A stretch of DNA of 64,000 nt from Diphasiastrum complanatum (lineage: Eukaryota > Streptophyta > Lycopodiopsida > Lycopodiales > Lycopodiaceae). The translations under genes were made by a program, and so were the position numbers. Each line of letters opens with the position of its first letter. Positions within the stretch are counted from its first letter, which is position 1. Below the pieces are notes generated by a model that saw nothing but the letters and a program-made list of their open reading frames with translations, made no database searches and was not told the DNA's origin. The DNA lies in the NCBI GenBank assembly GCA_029204225.1, contig CM055110.1, positions 43,071,862 to 43,135,861 on the forward strand, in the 5' to 3' direction. Shown here piece after piece: positions 23,451-35,785 of this stretch.

Positions 23451-25134
23451 GAAGATCCATGAGGGAGAGATCCGAGCCCAAGAGGCTTACTTATGATGAC
23501 AAAGGAAAACAAGTGGATCTTGATTTCACTTATGCTTATTTTGTTTCTCACGAGGAGCCCAAAAATGTCCAAGAAGCCCTCAATACCAAGGAGTGGTATG
23601 AGGCCATGAAGATTGAATATGATGCCTTGATCACCAACCACACATGGGAGCTAGTAGATCCACCACCTAACATGCATGTCATAGGATGCAAGTGGGTGTT
23701 CAAGATCAAGTACAATCATGATGGCTCCATCAACAAGTACAAGGCAAGATTATGTGCTAAAGGCTTTGCACAAATATATGGCCTTGACTATGAAGAAACT
23801 TTTGCTCCTATAGCAAAGATGGTGACAATAAGAATCATAATCTCTCTTGTCTTATTTTTTAAGTGAAAACTGTTTCAACTTGATGTCTCCAGCGCTTTTT
23901 TGAATGGCTATCTTGAGGAGGAGATATACATGGAACAGCCTCAAGTATTTATCAAGGATAAATCTAAGGTGTGTTTGCTATTTAGAAGTCTTTATGGCTT
24001 GAAGCAAGCATCTAGATCATGGTATTCAAGACTCAACAACTTTCTACTTTCATTAGGATTTGTGCTTAGTGACTATGATCCTTCTATGTACTTAAAGTTT
24101 GATGGTAGTAATATTGTCATTCTTCTAATCTATGTACATGACATTATTCTTAGTGAAAGTTGTTTGATGCTAGTTCAAGAAACCAAAGATGCATTAGGGA
24201 AAGAATTTAAAATGCAAGATCTAGGAGAGATTCATTACATTTTGGGCCTTGAGATTGATTTTCATGATGAGTATGTTTTTATTTGTCAATCTAGATATGT
24301 CTTTTCTATGTTGAGAAAATTCAATATGCAAAATTGTAAAGGCATAGATACTCCCATGGAGCAACATGTAAAGGATCCTATTAAAGGTGATGAAAGATTC
24401 TTTGAGGGCATCACACTTTATAGGAGTCTTATAGGCTTCTTAATTTGGCTATTGTGTGCACAAATTGAGTCAATTTATGCAAGATCCCAAGATCCAACAT
24501 TGGAAGATGGCCAAGAGAGTTCTAAGATATGTATCTTCTTATCAAAATTATGGTTTATTGTACAAGAATGAAGATCTAACCATTTTTGGCTATTCGGATT
24601 TCAATTTTGCAAGTGATAAAATGGATCGAATCCATTAATGCATATACTATCTTTCTTGGAAGCAATCTTGTGTCTTGGCTTTCAAAGAAGCAAGATACCA
24701 TATCTCTATCATCTTGTGAGGCCGAGTACAAAGCACTCACTACAACAACTAAAGAGGTGCTTTGGATCAAGAGGTTAATCATGGAACTAAGGTGCATCAA
24801 AGAGGTTGATCTTCCCTTGATCAAATGTGACAACATATCGGCACAAGCTCTTGCAGACAATCCTATTTTTCATGCAAGAAGCAAGCAAATAGAAGTGGCA
24901 CACCATTTTGTAAGGGAAAAGCTCATTGGAGGTGAAATCAACTTGGAATATGTCGACACATCTTCGTGTATTGCTAATCTTCTCACAAAGCCACTTTGCA
25001 AAAGTGCCTTCTCGAGTGTCAAAATATTGAAAAATCTATCTAATGTTGTGAGTAGGGGTCCTAAAAATGCCAAAGATGAATTGAGCTCTTTTGGCTTAGT
25101 AATGACCCATCTTAGAATAAAATATTCAAGGTAG
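23451..25134 (+). pseudogene. Copia reverse transcriptase and RNase H (broken, YVDD changed to YVHD)
   Basis: Reverse transcriptase begins near EALNTKEWYEAMKIEYDALI (about 23570), continues NHTWELVDPP and CKWVFKIKYNHDGSINKYKA, and is stopped at 23864-23866. It goes on as LFQLDVSSAFLNGYLEEEIY and LYGLKQASRSWYSRLN. The catalytic box is YVHD (24131-24142) instead of YVDD: the first Asp codon GAT has become CAT. RNase H covers 24580-25100 with GYSDFNFASDK, a shift, SLSSCEAEYKALTT and NLLTKPL. The reading frame runs into the 3' LTR before its stop at 25132-25134. With the altered active site this copy could not reverse transcribe even if its frames were whole. Confidence 0.9.
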
Positions 25135-25629
25135 GTAGAAGTAGAAACTTGAGCTACCATAGGAATTGCTATTTGTACTTTGCATGCCACATTTAATGCA
25201 TGAAAAGACTAGGTGGCACAATTAGACATAGTGAGGTGGCTTGAATAAGTCTAGATAGCTTGAGAGGTGGATTCACAACTCCAATTCAACTCAAAGTAGG
25301 AGGAGATTCCATGGATCTATATATATGTGATGTACTCTCATTGAGAAGATGATGAAATTTGTGTGAATTGCAAATTTGGAGACAAGCTCTTTGTGCCCTC
25401 TCTCTCTACACGAGTTTTGTACTTTCAATTTTCTCTCTCTAGCCGAGTAGAGGCATTTATGATGCTTAGTCTTATGTTTTGTTGACAGATCTTGCTTGTA
25501 ACACAATAATATTGCTTGTATGATCAGCTTTCTAATTGACAACCAATGCTAGTCTGATCTTTATGGTATTATTGGGCTTAGGAGATCAAAAATACGTGTG
25601 TAGGGCGTCTCACACGTGTGAATTCAACA
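25017..25629 (+). repeat. 3' LTR of complete copia element
   Basis: 613 bp; carries a 4-bp GGTA tandem duplication relative to the 5' LTR near 25133. The end of pol is read into it. Confidence 0.93.
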
Positions 25630-25634
25630 GATTA

Positions 25635-26371
25635 GACCACCAGTGCATGGACTGTATCTCATTCTACATCTTGAACAAATAATTCTCCGCAAAGTCAATG
25701 ACTAAAACAACAACCTCTGAAGGAAATTTTAGCAAGCAATCTTTAAATTGTTGTGACTGCCACCGAAACACAAAGTTATGCTTGATGAAGTTTTTCAGAT
25801 ATGCTGAAACCAGGTCAACAAAAGCATTGCTCCGCATTCTTTGCACTACCGAATCCTTTCTCTTCTTGATAGAACCGCCCTCATCAACAAACCTTGATGC
25901 AATGTTTATAAAGATCTTCACAGACAACACTCTATTGTCCACTAATGTCTCAGAGGGACATGATGACAACATACAAATGTCGCATTTACTGCAGTCCTCA
26001 AACAAGCAATTTTTTGCATGGTATTCTGAATTAGGAAGCTTTGCACATAAAAGTGATTCCCACATATTGCCGATGTTGGGACAAATAGATTGGTTTGCTT
26101 TGCAAATATTCGATTTCTAAATTTTGCAGCAGATGGAACATGTGCAGGCATGATCCTTTCCATGATGACAAACATGTTTTGTCTCATATGATTAAATGTC
26201 TCCTTAAAATATATCATTTGCATATGGTACACACAGCAACAGGTGTACCGCTCCTTTAGTTTTTGGACAAAATAAGGCTTCAACGCCTCAAAGCATCTAA
26301 GAGATATCTGCACTTCTAGGTGAGCCCTTCTAAATCTTTGGAACAGCTCGACCTGTGGCCTAAAAACCATA
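25635..26371 (-). pseudogene. Transposase-like gene, N-terminal part
   Basis: Read on the minus strand from an acceptor-like TTTTTAG at about 26363: VELFQRFRRAHLEVQISLRC, FEALKPYFVQKLKERYTCCC, YHMQMIYFKETFNHMRQ. A frame change near 26050 leads to AKLPNSEYHAKNCLFEDCSK and CDICMLSSCPSE, then NAFVDLVSAYLKNFIKHNFV and FPSEVVVLVIDFAENY (about 25680). The conserved aspartate in VIDFAENY is a plausible first catalytic Asp. The line continues as NEIQSMHWWSN up to the GATTA duplication and resumes at 19761 on the other side of the copia element, where NQVTKLVH follows. I infer one gene cut in two. Paired cysteines suggest a metal-binding insert. Family name uncertain. Confidence 0.6.
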
Positions 26372-26654
26372 CAGCTTACTAAAAGAACATAATAATATGC
26401 CTAACATAGCAATATGAATCAAACGAGAGAAAATGAGAAAAAGAAAGCATGAAGAGTGTTAGTCAAAATTCCTGAACCATACGGTTGTATCCTATTCCAG
26501 AATGTCACCACAATGCTCCCTCCCCAATGGCATGGCCTTCCTTGTGAATGTTCAACAAAGAAACATTTATGAGACCAAGCCTTCAACAAGAAAAAAACAA
26601 GGGCTACACCCCTTCCTAGAATTGGGAACGTTGACTATATTTAACTCTATCAAA

Positions 26655-28005
<1,351 letters not shown>

Positions 28006-28370
28006 TATCCTATAAAGAAAGACGCGTGTTGGAGGGCTTCATTAACTTCAAATTTATGGTGGAGAACCAAGTTCACAAGAAGACCAAGACACTAAGGTTG
28101 AATGATGGTGGTTACTACATTTCAAAGAATATATGTAAGTTATGTAGCGTACATAACATCCAAAGGCAACTCTCATGCCCAAAGACTCCACAACAAACTG
28201 GTATTGTTGAGAGGAGAACAACTACTCATAAAGACTATATCATCTCTCAACTTCTTACAAATTTTACTATTTACAAAACTCAAATACAAATATGGACAAG
28301 TATTCCTTTGCCGCATGCTTGAAAATCTCACCAAACAAAAACATACTCTGTGAGTCACTATTCAACATAC
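28006..28370 (+). pseudogene. Copia integrase core fragment
   Basis: Reads FINFKFMVENQVHKKTKTLR, then LNDGGYYISKNICKLCSVHN, then QLSCPKTPQQTGIVERRTTT, which matches the integrase core around the second Asp and the catalytic Glu (VERR). The usual SDNGGEY is changed to NDGGYY, and the reading frame stops near 28322. No LTR or other domain of the same element is close. It is a short relic. Confidence 0.75.
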
Positions 28371-28398
28371 TTCCATTTCTAATCCAAAAAAAAAATAC

Positions 28399-28640
28399 AA
28401 TGGAGCCGGGGCAGGGCTTGCGCCCCGGCTCCATTTTCTCATAGAAAAAAAACACAACTGAGCCGGCCCTGGCCCGGCTCTATTTGGTCGTAAAAAAAAA
28501 AGAGAATATCGCCCCTGCCCCGGCTTTATTTTCTCCTAAAAATAACACACTACTGGCGCAAACCCTGCCCCGGCTCCAGTCACAAGTAAAGTAATGGCAT
28601 GGGGCAGGGCCCAGCGCAAGCCCTGCCCTAGCTCAATTCA
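28399..28640. repeat. Cluster of GC-rich hairpins in AT-rich DNA
   Basis: At least three inverted repeats: a perfect 14-bp stem at 28399-28412 with 28422-28435 (9-nt loop), a 7-bp stem GAGCCGG/CCGGCTC at 28460-28466 and 28474-28480, and a 9-bp stem GGGCAGGGC/GCCCTGCCC at 28602-28610 and 28620-28628. The phrase CCTGCCCCGGCT recurs between them at about 40-bp spacing, separated by A-rich runs. Confidence 0.85.
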
Positions 28641-29090
28641 GTTGATTTTATAAGATGTCCAGCATCATAACACGAACCTGGGAGATTGATTTTGGAAAAT
28701 GTGATTGCAATATGATCCACCAAAACGTGATTGCTCCTGGAAAACGTGATTGCAAAACGTTATTCAGCCAGCCCAAGCCCTGCCCCAGCTCAATTTAGTT
28801 GATTTTATAAGATGTCTAGCGTCATAACACGAACCTGGGACATTGATTTTGGAAAATGTGATTGCAATATGATCCACCAAAACGTGATTGCTCCTGGAAA
28901 ACGTGATTGCAAAACGTTATTCAGCCAGCCCAAGCCCTGCCCCAGCTCAATTTAGTTGATTTTATAAGATGTCTAGCGTCATAACACGAACCTGGGACAT
29001 TGATTTTGGAAAATGTGATTGCAATATGATCCACCAAAACGTGATTGCTCCCGGAAAACGTGATTGCAAAACGTGATTCAGCGATTCTGA
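28621..29090. repeat. Tandem repeat, 157-bp unit, three copies
   Basis: Units start with CCCTGCCCCAGCTCAATT at 28621, 28778 and 28935 (spacing exactly 157 bp). Copies 2 and 3 are almost identical; copy 1 has a few substitutions. Each unit contains three or four variants of AACGTGATTGC. Confidence 0.9.
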
Positions 29091-29720
29091 TTCAGTTGCG
29101 ACTCATACATCCACGACTCTGATCCACCTGCGTTGCACCTGAGCCTCTGATCCTGCGATACACCCGCGACTCTGATCCTGCAAAATGTGATTGCAAAACC
29201 ACCTGCGATGCACCTGCGCCTCTGATCCTGCGATACACCCGCGACTCTGATCCTGCAAAACGTGACTGGAAATGAGTGATTCAGCGTTTCTGAAGCTGCA
29301 ACTCTGATTCAATCAACGACTGATTATGGAGAAACGTGATTGATTACTTTACTAGTAACAGCGACTGATTATGGAAAAACGACTAGTAACAGCGACTGAT
29401 TATGGGGAAACGTGATTGATTACTTTACTTGTAACAGTGATTGATAACAGCAACTGATTATGGGGAAACGTGATTGTTTCTGGAAAACAACGATTGATTT
29501 TGGAAAAGGTGATTTGATTGTGATTTCAAAATTGATTTAGCTGCGACTCATGCACTCGCGACTCTGATCCACCTACGATGCACCTGCGACTCTGATCCTG
29601 CAAAACTTCAGCGTCTATGATTCAGCTGCTACTCTAAACAACCCGCGAATCTGATCCACTTGCGACACTGATCCACCTGCGATCAACCTACGATCCACCT
29701 GCGACTATGATTGAGCTTTG
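29091..29720. repeat. Minisatellite-like block with GCGACTCTGATCC and ACGTGATTG motifs
   Basis: Short irregular repeats of CCTGCGATACACCCGCGACT, CTGATCCTGCAAAA and GCGACTGATTATGG alternate. One 75-bp unit occurs twice at 29143-29270. Open frames on the minus strand here only mirror the repeat. It continues the ACGTGATTG motif of the neighbouring 157-bp repeat. Confidence 0.8.
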
Positions 29721-30905
29721 ATTCACCTGCGACTGAAGGTAAATCGATGAGCTCAAGAAGGTCAGTGGAGGACGGAGGCTGGAGAAAAGAAAAATAGGGT
29801 TTTTTTTTATTAGGTAGCTGTTTGAAATTTTAAGAGCCGTTGAAAAAAGGGGCCCGGGGTTTAGGTGCCAGGTTTGTGACCGTTTAGGCTCCCAGGATCT
29901 ATTTTTTAAACATTTTTCAAGTGTTGTCATCGTTCAAAATTTGTTCTGTGTACTACCGGGATCCAGAGCACACATTTTCAAAGCTGCGTGCAGGCTCACG
30001 ACTCTGAACACGACAATAGCACTACAACTTTTTCAAAGGACCTGGTGCAAGGAATATAACGCATATGATTTCTGTCAGTATTTTATTGTTTGACGCTCAT
30101 TTTTTTGAGATGACTTGGATTGGGACCTCTGTTGTTTTGTTGCATTGGAAAGCAAACCATTCTTGATCAAGTTTTCCCAATTTCAGAACAAAGATTTTAG
30201 CTTTTGCTCTGTATTTTTTTTTTTATGTGGCTCTCTTCTCCAAAATAAAGGCTTCTAATAATATGTCCCACCGCTTTAAGTCATTTTTTGTAGGAACATA
30301 GACTTGTACTTTAATATGGAATATTTTGAATATACGCAATAATGTGTGCAGCTATGCAGTGTGCAGTCTTCACGAAACAAATATTTGAGATTCATGAATT
30401 GAGCATTCCAGCAAAACAATACAATTTTACATTATCATCAGATTGAATTTTCGTGGACAATTCATTGCTTAACGTTGTATTTTTGAATAAAAACATATCA
30501 AATTTTGGAAGTTCAAGATACGAACACTGACGAATGTGCATGACAACTCTGAAATCATTCTAAGGATCACATCACTATAAAAGCTGTCCATTTTGTGCTT
30601 GTGCTCCATCCCATTAGACCTTTGGACTCTCACCTTTTCTTCTTTCTTCAAACGTTTTCTTCGAATTGGCATTCTCTTCCACTCTGCTTTTGAATAATGG
30701 AGCCAGAACAGAATCTATTGCCAAATAGAGCTTGAATTCAAATCATTTTGATTTCTGATCAGTTTTTGTTGTATTGTTATTCTTGTGCTTTCTATAAGCT
30801 TTGTATATGTAAGTATCTAGTATCAATAAGTATCTATTAGTTCTAGTATCTATATGTATTTGTATCTTTCTGGCAAAAGTTTAGTTTCAACAATGGTGTG
30901 CAGCT
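29721..30905. other. No supported gene
   Basis: AT-rich DNA without a recognisable protein, RNA or structured repeat. A TATA-like ACTATAAAAGC near 30573 is the only promoter-like string, and nothing downstream supports a gene. Confidence 0.4.
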
Positions 30906-31384
30906 TGTTCTTGTTAACTTTGGGTACATTGAATCTAGACCCAAAACTAGTAGAGTTTACATTTTAGAGGGAAAGCCAAGTGGCCAAATAGGGTTAGGAC
31001 CTGCTATAAAAGGATGTAACTCATGGAGAGATATATCTTCTCTCTTCTCTCTCTCATTTCATCATTATACATGGTTCTCTTTGGGTTCTACTACTCATTG
31101 GTGCACTCTCTTGATGATATCTTGCAATCTTGTGTGTAGAATGCTCATATTTTGTTATTTTTGGTTCCACACGTGTGAAATATAGTAGGGTACTATAATT
31201 GTACAGAGAACAACTTTTATTTTATGTTTTGGTTCATGTTTGATCAGTATCTCTTAGAGTTTGCATCTCATTTTGTATGTAGATGCTGATTTTTCTACAT
31301 TGGCAGGATTGTTGGTTTGCTCCTTTTTTGTAACCAAAGATCAGAGACATGGATTGGATCTTGAATGATCTGAAATCCTTCACA
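30906..31384 (+). repeat. 5'-truncated LTR of the family seen at 39170-39819
   Basis: Inverted relative to the solo LTR at 39170-39819 and similar to it from GGGTACATTGAATC to the end ATCCTTCACA. It keeps TATAAAAGG (31005-31013) and ACACGTGT (31169-31176). The left third is missing; no primer binding site follows. Confidence 0.8.
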
Positions 31385-31927
31385 GAAAAGATACTTTGGA
31401 TCTATTTTTGCAAGTTATTGAAGAGTCAAGTAAGTTTAAGGGAGCAGCAAGAAAGTGTTATTCAAGTTTACTTTACTTGTTCGATCTCATGTTTGAACAA
31501 TTTAATGTGAATGTGTGCAAATTGTTAAGATATGGTGAAACTAGTGCATTGTTTTGCATCATTTTGTTGTTGGAGTTGTACTAGGATTCTTGGCTGGTTT
31601 TGTTGATGGAACTGAAGCTAATGTAGGATTATGATATCACTCATTCATGATCAAGTCATCAAGTGATGATGATATTTTGTGGCAAGATGGAGACGGAGGC
31701 TCATTCATGGATTTTCATGGTGGAGACATATCAAGGAAGGACAAAGATGGAGCAAACATGCAAGCATTGGTTGATTACTTGCATTTATTATTTGGTTGTT
31801 GTCATTTTCCAGAGAATTCAAAGATAAAAGCATGGAGGAATTCATTCATTGTGATTTTATGTTACATTCTATGTTGTTTTTTCATCTTGATATGTAAAAT
31901 TGATGTAAGAAGCATGCAATATGGACA
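31385..31927. other. No supported gene between two LTRs
   Basis: AT-rich. Open frames at 31396-31584 and 31647-31967 show no known motif. It may be interior sequence of a retrotransposon whose coding part is gone. Confidence 0.35.
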
Positions 31928-32376
31928 TGTTTGTAGGGGAAAAGACCCATTTTTTAGGTTTTTTTGATGGAAAACCATCGCTGCACGCTATTATGCCAAT
32001 GCGGAACTGCTTAAAACTGATGCATAAATGGCCCATTATGGTCGGTTGCACTTTTATTGAAACTCCATCTATTTATTGATTTACGCTGGACTTAAATTTA
32101 TTTAAGAGGCCTATGCCCCTAGTTCCCGGGTTTGTCGGGGCTAGGAGGTGCCAGTTCGTCTTAAAAACCAGTTAAATGACAACTCTATTCACCGTAGGCC
32201 ACTTTAGTAATTTAAAACCAAACTTGGGACTTAGCTTTTAAGTTTGGGCCCAACTGCCAAAAAGCCCCTATTGGTGCTCATTCATGAAAGAGGTGCAACT
32301 CTTTGGGCCTCAGCCCTCTCTAGCGTTATAAGGGGCCAACCTCTACGTAACAATATCCATTATTCATTCATCTTCT

Positions 32377-32442
<66 letters not shown>

Positions 32443-32858
32443 TAGAGAGAGAGAGTGTGTGCAAAGAAAGAGTTTGTAGAGGAAGAAAGAGGGAAGGAGA
32501 AGAAGCAATGGGTGTTTGATCCCTGCTTGGTGCCTCTCATTTATGTGTCTCCCACTCTACTCTCAGTCTTTCTCATTTTGCTGTCCATCATTATACAGTG
32601 CTCACTTTGGAAGGGAGGAGGAAAGGAGAAGAGGCTGATCTGCCTGTTGCCTTTCACTCTAACTTCTTTGTTGGATCTTTGTTGTAAATTACTTCTAATT
32701 CATTGCTATTGATCTGTTTCTCAATCTTTAGCATTGTGTTTATTTCTTGGATCATTGTTGATTTGATGCCATTTGTTGTACTGCCTCTAACCCTGTGGTT
32801 GCAGGCCCTGACATTGTGAGGATTGTATTTGTATATCTTTCCTATCTCTGACATTTGC
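31928..32858 (+). repeat. Left LTR-like repeat with (GA)n
   Basis: Contains TTATAAGGGG near 32325 (candidate TATA box), then a (GA)n tract at 32379-32456, about 55 bp downstream, in the position of a transcribed leader. The paired copy is at 36099-37027. Confidence 0.8.
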
Positions 32859-34003
32859 TTGCAGGCCTGTGAAAAAATTGGGAGTTTTGTTGTCTCATTG
32901 GCAGGGATTTTAGTTTGAAAGATTGATCCTTTATTGTTATCTACTTGTTAGTAGTATTGTCATTTCTATGCGCGCTTGAATCTGGATTGTTTACAAGCAT
33001 TAACAATTTATTTGGAGAGACCTCTTTGAAAGTATTCATGAGGCATTAGTTGTGTGTTTTTTGAGGCCATTTTCTTGTTGCTTGTAACTTGCTTGGAAAT
33101 AGAGTGAAGGTTTTCAGGCCATTCGAAAGCCACTCTATTGATGATCGAGAAAACCTTATAAAGCCTTGTTAATTGCTTACAATGAGCACTTTGGGTTGCT
33201 TTTAGACTGTTGATCTATAAGGCATTTGCAATCCGTTTCTCTGTAAATCATAATTGGAAAGCAACATATGTTGCTCTCTGAATTACTACCATTAAATCAA
33301 CTTGCAGCTTTGTGCATTGTTGTCCAGGGGAGATAGAGTATTGGCGGGTTCTTTCAATCTTATCTGTCTCAGACTCTATCCATTGTTGGGGTTAGCAAAC
33401 TTGTAGAAGCCCTGTCAAACCGTGTGTGAAGCAGATTATAAGCCATTCTGAAACTTGGAAATCGTTGGTTTCTCAGCCTGCTTTATTTCTCAGTAGGTTG
33501 CCCATTTTTCTGATCTGCGGCTTGTATTGTCCATCGCTGCCCTGCCTGCGGTCTATTGCCCAGGCCCGTGGCAATCCCTCTGCCTGTTTTTTGGCCTACC
33601 TGCGGCAGCCATCCCTACCTCCGCCTGTGGCCCGTTAGATAGCCGTGCTGCAGCTCCTCACATCTGTCATGACCCTGATCAGCGGTCAGCGGCCATCTGG
33701 ATTGATCTCCCTCTTCCTGCGAATTACCCCAAATAGTACCAATCTTTGATACTCTAAAGTCTCAATAACACGTAAACATTTAAAAAATAGTACAAATTTT
33801 GTAAAATTGGTAGTAACTAAAGTTTCATGGCCCTTTCCTTATCTGCAGCCTGAGGAACCATTGTGGACGGGGTCTGAATGTCCTTGCTCAACAATGCCCT
33901 AATCTACTTCGGAAAAGCCTCCCAATCACAATCTGAAGTGGCATGTGGAAAGGTTCTTTAGGAGGTCGTTGATATTTGACTCTGCCTTGACTATGGCTAT
34001 CGG
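32859..34003. other. Leader region, non-coding
   Basis: No supported gene. It holds a GC-rich island (33530-33720) and then the first unit of a 122-bp imperfect duplication (33901 and 34023, beginning AATCTAC). Confidence 0.5.
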
Positions 34004-34435
34004 GTGTTTCATGCTGCTCCGCAATCTACCTCGAAAAAGCCTCCCAATCACAATCTGAAGTGGCATGTGGAAAGGTTCTTTAGGAGGCCGCTGATGTTTG
34101 ACTTTGCCTTGATATTTGACTTTGCCTTGATATTTTTTGTAGAATCACCCATACGTGAAATTTCCAGTGACTGTATAAAACTCAATGATTCAATTGATGA
34201 ATCAGAGTTATTAGTAGAATCCACGAAAAATATACCATTTCTTCATGAAGAAGAATGGGATTTAGTGGTGTGCGACTTTCTTGAAAATTTGAGTGAAGAA
34301 TCTTTTGAAATATCACCCTTTCACAGTGATCCTAAAACAAATGATTCAAATCAATGTGATCCGATCTATGCAGAGTCGGAGACTTCACTTATGAAGCTAA
34401 AGAGAATGCGATATTACAAATCAATTATTTTGTGA
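34004..34435 (+). pseudogene. Acidic open frame upstream of gag, unrecognised
   Basis: A 143-codon frame whose second half is acidic and hydrophobic in alternation (SDCIKLNDSIDESELLVEST, EEEWDLVVCDFLENLSEESF). It begins in a locally duplicated sequence, so the start is doubtful. It may be the N-terminal part of the element's gag-pol precursor, detached from the gag frame by stops between 34436 and 34602. I do not recognise a domain. Confidence 0.35.
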
Positions 34436-34602
34436 CTATTAACCATAGTTCGATTGTGATTCAAAATCCAATTCTTGAAGTTGATGAATTCCTAGCAAGA
34501 TTTGGTATTGTATCAAATGGCAATCAGGTTCGATCCATTACCAAAAATGTGAGTGCCAATACACTCATTGATATGGTGGACAGTTCTACCTAGAGTCCTA
34601 AA

Positions 34603-35526
34603 ATGGACGATCAAAAGCTTGTCGAAGATGTGTCAAAACTGGGCCATCGATCCCCTAATGAACGTCTTGATCACGTTGAAAGTGTTCCCAACTTTGATGA
34701 GTTGGATTGCGATGCTGGAAAATCAGGAGCTAAACCTGATTGTAGTACTGTGCAACTTTCATTAATTGTTGGCGACTCCCTCTATGTTAGACCAAAGCCT
34801 GTTTACTTATTGAAAATCGATCACTATGATGGAGAGAGAGGTGATAAAGCTGATATTTTCATACGAAAATTCATGAACTTCTCTTTCCTAGATGGCTTTT
34901 CACAACCCAGTGATTGGAAGCTCTTGTTTCCATTATACTTGATTGGTCGTGCTAGAAATTGGTACGACAATATTGAAATTTGTGAAAACCATTTTCTTTC
35001 TTCGTGGGATACCTTGGTAAAAGCATTTTTGGATGAGTTTTCACCAAGGATGAATATAATGATTGCTTGTTACCATTTAGTAACTATCAGACAATGTGAA
35101 GATGAGTCTGTGGGAAGATATTCTCATAGATTTAATTGGTTTGTGCAAAAGCACATATCTATCTATGCGCTTCCAATTGAATTGATATTAGATTGCTTCA
35201 TAAGTAGATTGCAAACAGAGATGCAAGTCCATGTGAGACAGGAGCATCCGACTAGTTTGGATCATGCAATTGGAATTGCATCCAAATACAAAAATGCTCT
35301 GATTGAGACTCGTATAACAACATTCTATAATATTCACAACCAATCTAGAAACGATCAGATCCTAGTTGAGTCAAGTTTGGGACCAAATGTGGAATCAAAA
35401 GTGGATTATTTCCATTGTCAGGGACATCAGACCCATAGTGTGAAACTTGAAGACTCTAGGTTTGAAACATTGAACTCTAACTCCCTAGCTAAAGATGCTT
35501 GGGAATGGGAGCCAAGAGCAAAATAA
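34603..35526 (+). CDS. Gypsy-type gag protein
   Basis: An intact 307-codon frame. Residues 60-215 follow the retrotransposon gag domain (PF03732): YLLKIDHYDGERGDKADIFI, WKLLFPLYLIGRARNWYDNI, SSWDTLVKAFLDEFSP, then QCEDESVGRYSHRFNWFVQK. After it come LPIELILDCFISRLQTEMQV and a C-terminal part with a single CHCQ-like remnant (YFHCQGHQTHSVKL), which looks like a decayed CCHC knuckle: the second cysteine and the last cysteine are missing. Protein would form the particle of the element at 31928-37027. There is no pol behind it. Confidence 0.8.
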   Translation: MDDQKLVEDVSKLGHRSPNERLDHVESVPNFDELDCDAGKSGAKPDCSTVQLSLIVGDSLYVRPKPVYLLKIDHYDGERGDKADIFIRKFMNFSFLDGFSQPSDWKLLFPLYLIGRARNWYDNIEICENHFLSSWDTLVKAFLDEFSPRMNIMIACYHLVTIRQCEDESVGRYSHRFNWFVQKHISIYALPIELILDCFISRLQTEMQVHVRQEHPTSLDHAIGIASKYKNALIETRITTFYNIHNQSRNDQILVESSLGPNVESKVDYFHCQGHQTHSVKLEDSRFETLNSNSLAKDAWEWEPRAK

Positions 35527-35750
35527 AAGTTTTGACCTAGAGTTCATCCCACCTCTAAGGTCGGAAGAAATTAACCAACCATACATCTGACCAATAGTAT
35601 AATTACTACTTTACCCAGCCAGTAATTTCACAATGTGAGGGAACCAACATTCGTGTTGGTTTTGCAAATTTAGCACTTGGCGCTTCTGAACTCCATATGA
35701 CATGTGAAAATTTGAAACCCTACGATGATTTTCCCTATGATTTGTGACCA

Positions 35751-35785
35751 GACTCCATAGCCCAATGGATAAGGCACTTGAACTT
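35751..35785 (+). pseudogene. tRNA-Arg-like 5' half
   Basis: GACTCCATAGCCCAATGGAT followed by AAGGCACTTG matches the 5' end and D-arm of plant tRNA-Arg with about two mismatches over 28 nt, including an A box (TAGCCCAATGG). Anticodon and T arms do not follow and no B box was found. It may be a tRNA fragment or a SINE head. Confidence 0.45.

Larger units (their letters stand above)
19762..25634 (+). mobile_element. Complete Ty1/copia element with GATTA target duplication
   Basis: LTRs at 19767-20375 (609 bp) and 25017-25629 (613 bp) both run TGTCAAAATAT to TTCA(A/G)CA. They differ at about 25 positions plus one 4-bp indel by eye, near 4%. The 5-bp duplications GATTA sit at 19762-19766 and 25630-25634. 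The element splits a transposase-like gene that is read on the opposite strand. Gag-pol (21120-25134) has frameshifts and a lost catalytic residue, so this copy is inactive but is the nearest visible relative of the gag-only array at 11468. Confidence 0.95.

Noticed and set aside
28400-29090. CRISPR-like spaced repeats
   Set aside because: Plant nuclear context, repeats of 157 bp in direct contact and no uniform spacers; it is a tandem repeat.
29103-29312. Minus-strand frame with a repeated 27-residue unit
   Set aside because: The protein repeat only reflects the DNA minisatellite; no start context or domain.
33426-33736. GC-rich open frames with Pro and Cys
   Set aside because: Short, overlapping in two phases, inside an untranslated retroelement leader; composition alone explains them.
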